DNA of 14,259 bases, from contig JAUXGC010000023.1 in NCBI GenBank assembly GCA_030622375.1, forward strand, positions 1 to 14,259, in the 5' to 3' direction. Shown here in pieces: positions 13,118 through 14,259 of the stretch. Source of the DNA: Sulfurovum sp. GTDB lineage: Bacteria; Campylobacterota; Campylobacteria; Campylobacterales; Sulfurovaceae. A model generated the notes under the pieces. That model searched no databases, was not told the origin of the DNA, and saw only the letters and a program-made list of their open reading frames with translations. Both the position numbers and the translations under genes were made by a program. Numbering within the stretch: position 1 is the stretch's first letter; every line of letters begins with the position of its first letter.

Positions 13118-14158
13118 TTACACTTTTCCTTTTGCACTTTGAATAGAGTGAATATAGTCATAATTAACTATAATGTTTTGTTCATTTGGTAAATTTTTAA
13201 ATAATCTATTTATCATTCCTTCAAAATCTGGAAATAGATAATTTGCCATAGAACCTGGTATGGGATTAATCTCATTCAGCAACACTTCATCATCTACAAC
13301 AAAAAAGTCACAACGCATAATACTTCCTTTAAAGAGTGGGTTATAAATCTTTTTGAAGCTATCTTGGATTTTATCTTTCAACTCTTTAGATATATCTGCT
13401 TCTAGCACTTGTGAATCACGAGAGAAATCCATATATTTTTTCTCAAAATCTAAAAACTCCTCTTTCTGTGGCTCTTCTACTATAGAGAGTTCCCAATCAT
13501 TCGTGTAAGCTCCTGCCTGATTAAACTCTTTTACTCCCTCAATGAACGGTTCTATTATTACATCTGTATCAAACTCAAAGGCAACATCAAGTGCATAGTC
13601 AAACTCTCCTTCATTTTTAACGATACTTACACCGATACTACTACCTAAACGTACAGGTTTGATGATAACAGGGTATGGCATAGTAATTTTTCTCTCATCA
13701 TTTTTTGAGAGATATTCATACTCTACAGTTTTTACCCCAAGGCTATCTGCTAAAAACTTAGTGTAGAGTTTGTTGTAAGAGAGTGCTGAGGCTTCCATGC
13801 GAGGTGAAATAAATGGAATGTTAAAAAACTCCATCATTGAAGCTATTTTACCATCCTCTCCATCTCTACCATGAATAAGATTCAGTGCAACATCAAAATC
13901 TACATCTTTGCTTCCAAACATGCCATCTATAAAGAAACCGCCATTTTTTAGTGTGAGTTTTTTTCTTGTTTTATACTCACCTGAAGAGAAAAGTTTAGAG
14001 TTAATTTTATCTGTATCTATGAGATAAAATTCTCTATTAGCACTCACAAATATATATGTTAAGGTACTTTTTTTCAGTACTTTTTTCATAGTAATAGCAG
14101 AGACAATGCTTATCTCATGTTCAAAGCTTGATCCACCAAATAGAATGGCTATATTCAT
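13118..14158 (-). CDS. ddl: D-alanine--D-alanine ligase
   Basis: The 346-residue ATP-grasp enzyme joins two D-Ala for peptidoglycan precursors in the cytoplasm. It shows the N-terminal signature FGGSSFEHEISIVSA (E15 contacts the first D-Ala), LIHGRDGEDG (94-103), the ATP-binding VIIKPVRLGSSIGVS stretch (164-178), metal-binding D284 (RCDFFV), and NEINPIPGSM (295-304) in place of the usual NTxPGMT. All catalytic blocks are intact and the length is normal for the longer epsilonproteobacterial form. AAAGGA lies 7 bases before the ATG. It appears to be transcribed separately from ccoN, with a terminator-like hairpin after it. It is not part of the ccoNOQP-addBA core neighbourhood I recall from Campylobacter, so its position marks a junction particular to this lineage. 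Confidence 0.96.
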   Translation of the reverse strand: MNIAILFGGSSFEHEISIVSAITMKKVLKKSTLTYIFVSANREFYLIDTDKINSKLFSSGEYKTRKKLTLKNGGFFIDGMFGSKDVDFDVALNLIHGRDGEDGKIASMMEFFNIPFISPRMEASALSYNKLYTKFLADSLGVKTVEYEYLSKNDERKITMPYPVIIKPVRLGSSIGVSIVKNEGEFDYALDVAFEFDTDVIIEPFIEGVKEFNQAGAYTNDWELSIVEEPQKEEFLDFEKKYMDFSRDSQVLEADISKELKDKIQDSFKKIYNPLFKGSIMRCDFFVVDDEVLLNEINPIPGSMANYLFPDFEGMINRLFKNLPNEQNIIVNYDYIHSIQSAKGKV

Positions 14159-14217
14159 TTTATTTCCTTTTGTTTATTCAAATTTCCTGTTATTTGACTT
14201 GTGGCGTTGCTTCTCTC

Positions 14218-14239
14218 CTTACTTTTCTAGAAAAGTAAG
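14218..14239. repeat. 22-bp perfect palindrome upstream of ddl
   Basis: Arms CTTACTTTTCT and AGAAAAGTAAG meet with no loop, giving 11 perfect base pairs. The following GCAAAAGTCGTC and the whole block resemble, from memory, dispersed intergenic repeats seen in several bacterial genomes, often mis-called as short ORFs. It lies 60 bases before the ddl start near the window edge. It could act as a cruciform, a protein site or a terminator for an upstream gene, but there is no T-run. Confidence 0.55.
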
Positions 14240-14259
14240 CAAAAGTCGTCATGGCTCTC

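Overview
The window is AT-rich and almost every gene lies on the minus strand, so transcription runs from high to low coordinates. The protein families, the AT-rich -10-only style promoters and the gene order point to a member of the Campylobacterota (Epsilonproteobacteria), probably a free-living Sulfurimonas/Sulfurovum/Arcobacter-like organism. The genus cannot be fixed from this sequence. The core order ccoNOQP - small membrane proteins - addB - addA - rplM - rpsI matches, from memory, the order in Campylobacter jejuni. I take it as an ancestral neighbourhood into which accessory DNA has been placed twice.

Reading along the minus strand: (1) ddl, D-alanine-D-alanine ligase (14158-13118), has a 22-bp perfect palindrome in its upstream region and a terminator-like hairpin after it. 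(2) A cbb3 cytochrome c oxidase operon follows (12908-8130). It holds ccoN, ccoO, ccoQ, ccoP, a DUF4006-like gene, a 33-codon single-helix microprotein, a TPM-like membrane protein and a FixH/CcoH-like protein, with gaps of 17 bases or less or short overlaps. (3) A 63-bp inverted pair of GTAG-type REP hairpins (8122-8060) sits between this operon and addB. (4) addB (8036-5679) has an extended -10 box placed so that the mRNA should be leaderless. (5) An accessory island (5678-4070) separates addB from addA. It carries three copies of a 101-bp BIME-like repeat, one extra single REP, a REP-associated tyrosine transposase (RAYT) and a secreted DUF1566 protein. (6) addA follows (4063-1343), then a 16-codon mini-ORF. 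(7) A MntA-HepT (MNT/HEPN) toxin-antitoxin pair (1252-592) separates addA from the ribosomal protein operon. (8) rplM and the start of rpsI (496-1) complete the window.

CcoNOQP is the high-affinity terminal oxidase for microaerobic respiration, and the small genes behind it look like assembly factors or minor subunits. AddA and AddB form the RecBCD-type helicase-nuclease for double-strand break repair. The RAYT and its flanking hairpins look like a self-contained REP-generating system. The MntA-HepT pair is a tRNA-targeting toxin with an AMP-transferring antitoxin.

The most interesting material is in the island: the REP hairpins keep their fold through compensatory base changes and all retain a bulged A. 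Other points of note are a second, unrelated REP family with complementary loops, two likely leaderless promoters, and the unannotated 33-residue protein in the oxidase operon. No gene-free stretch exceeds about 300 bases.
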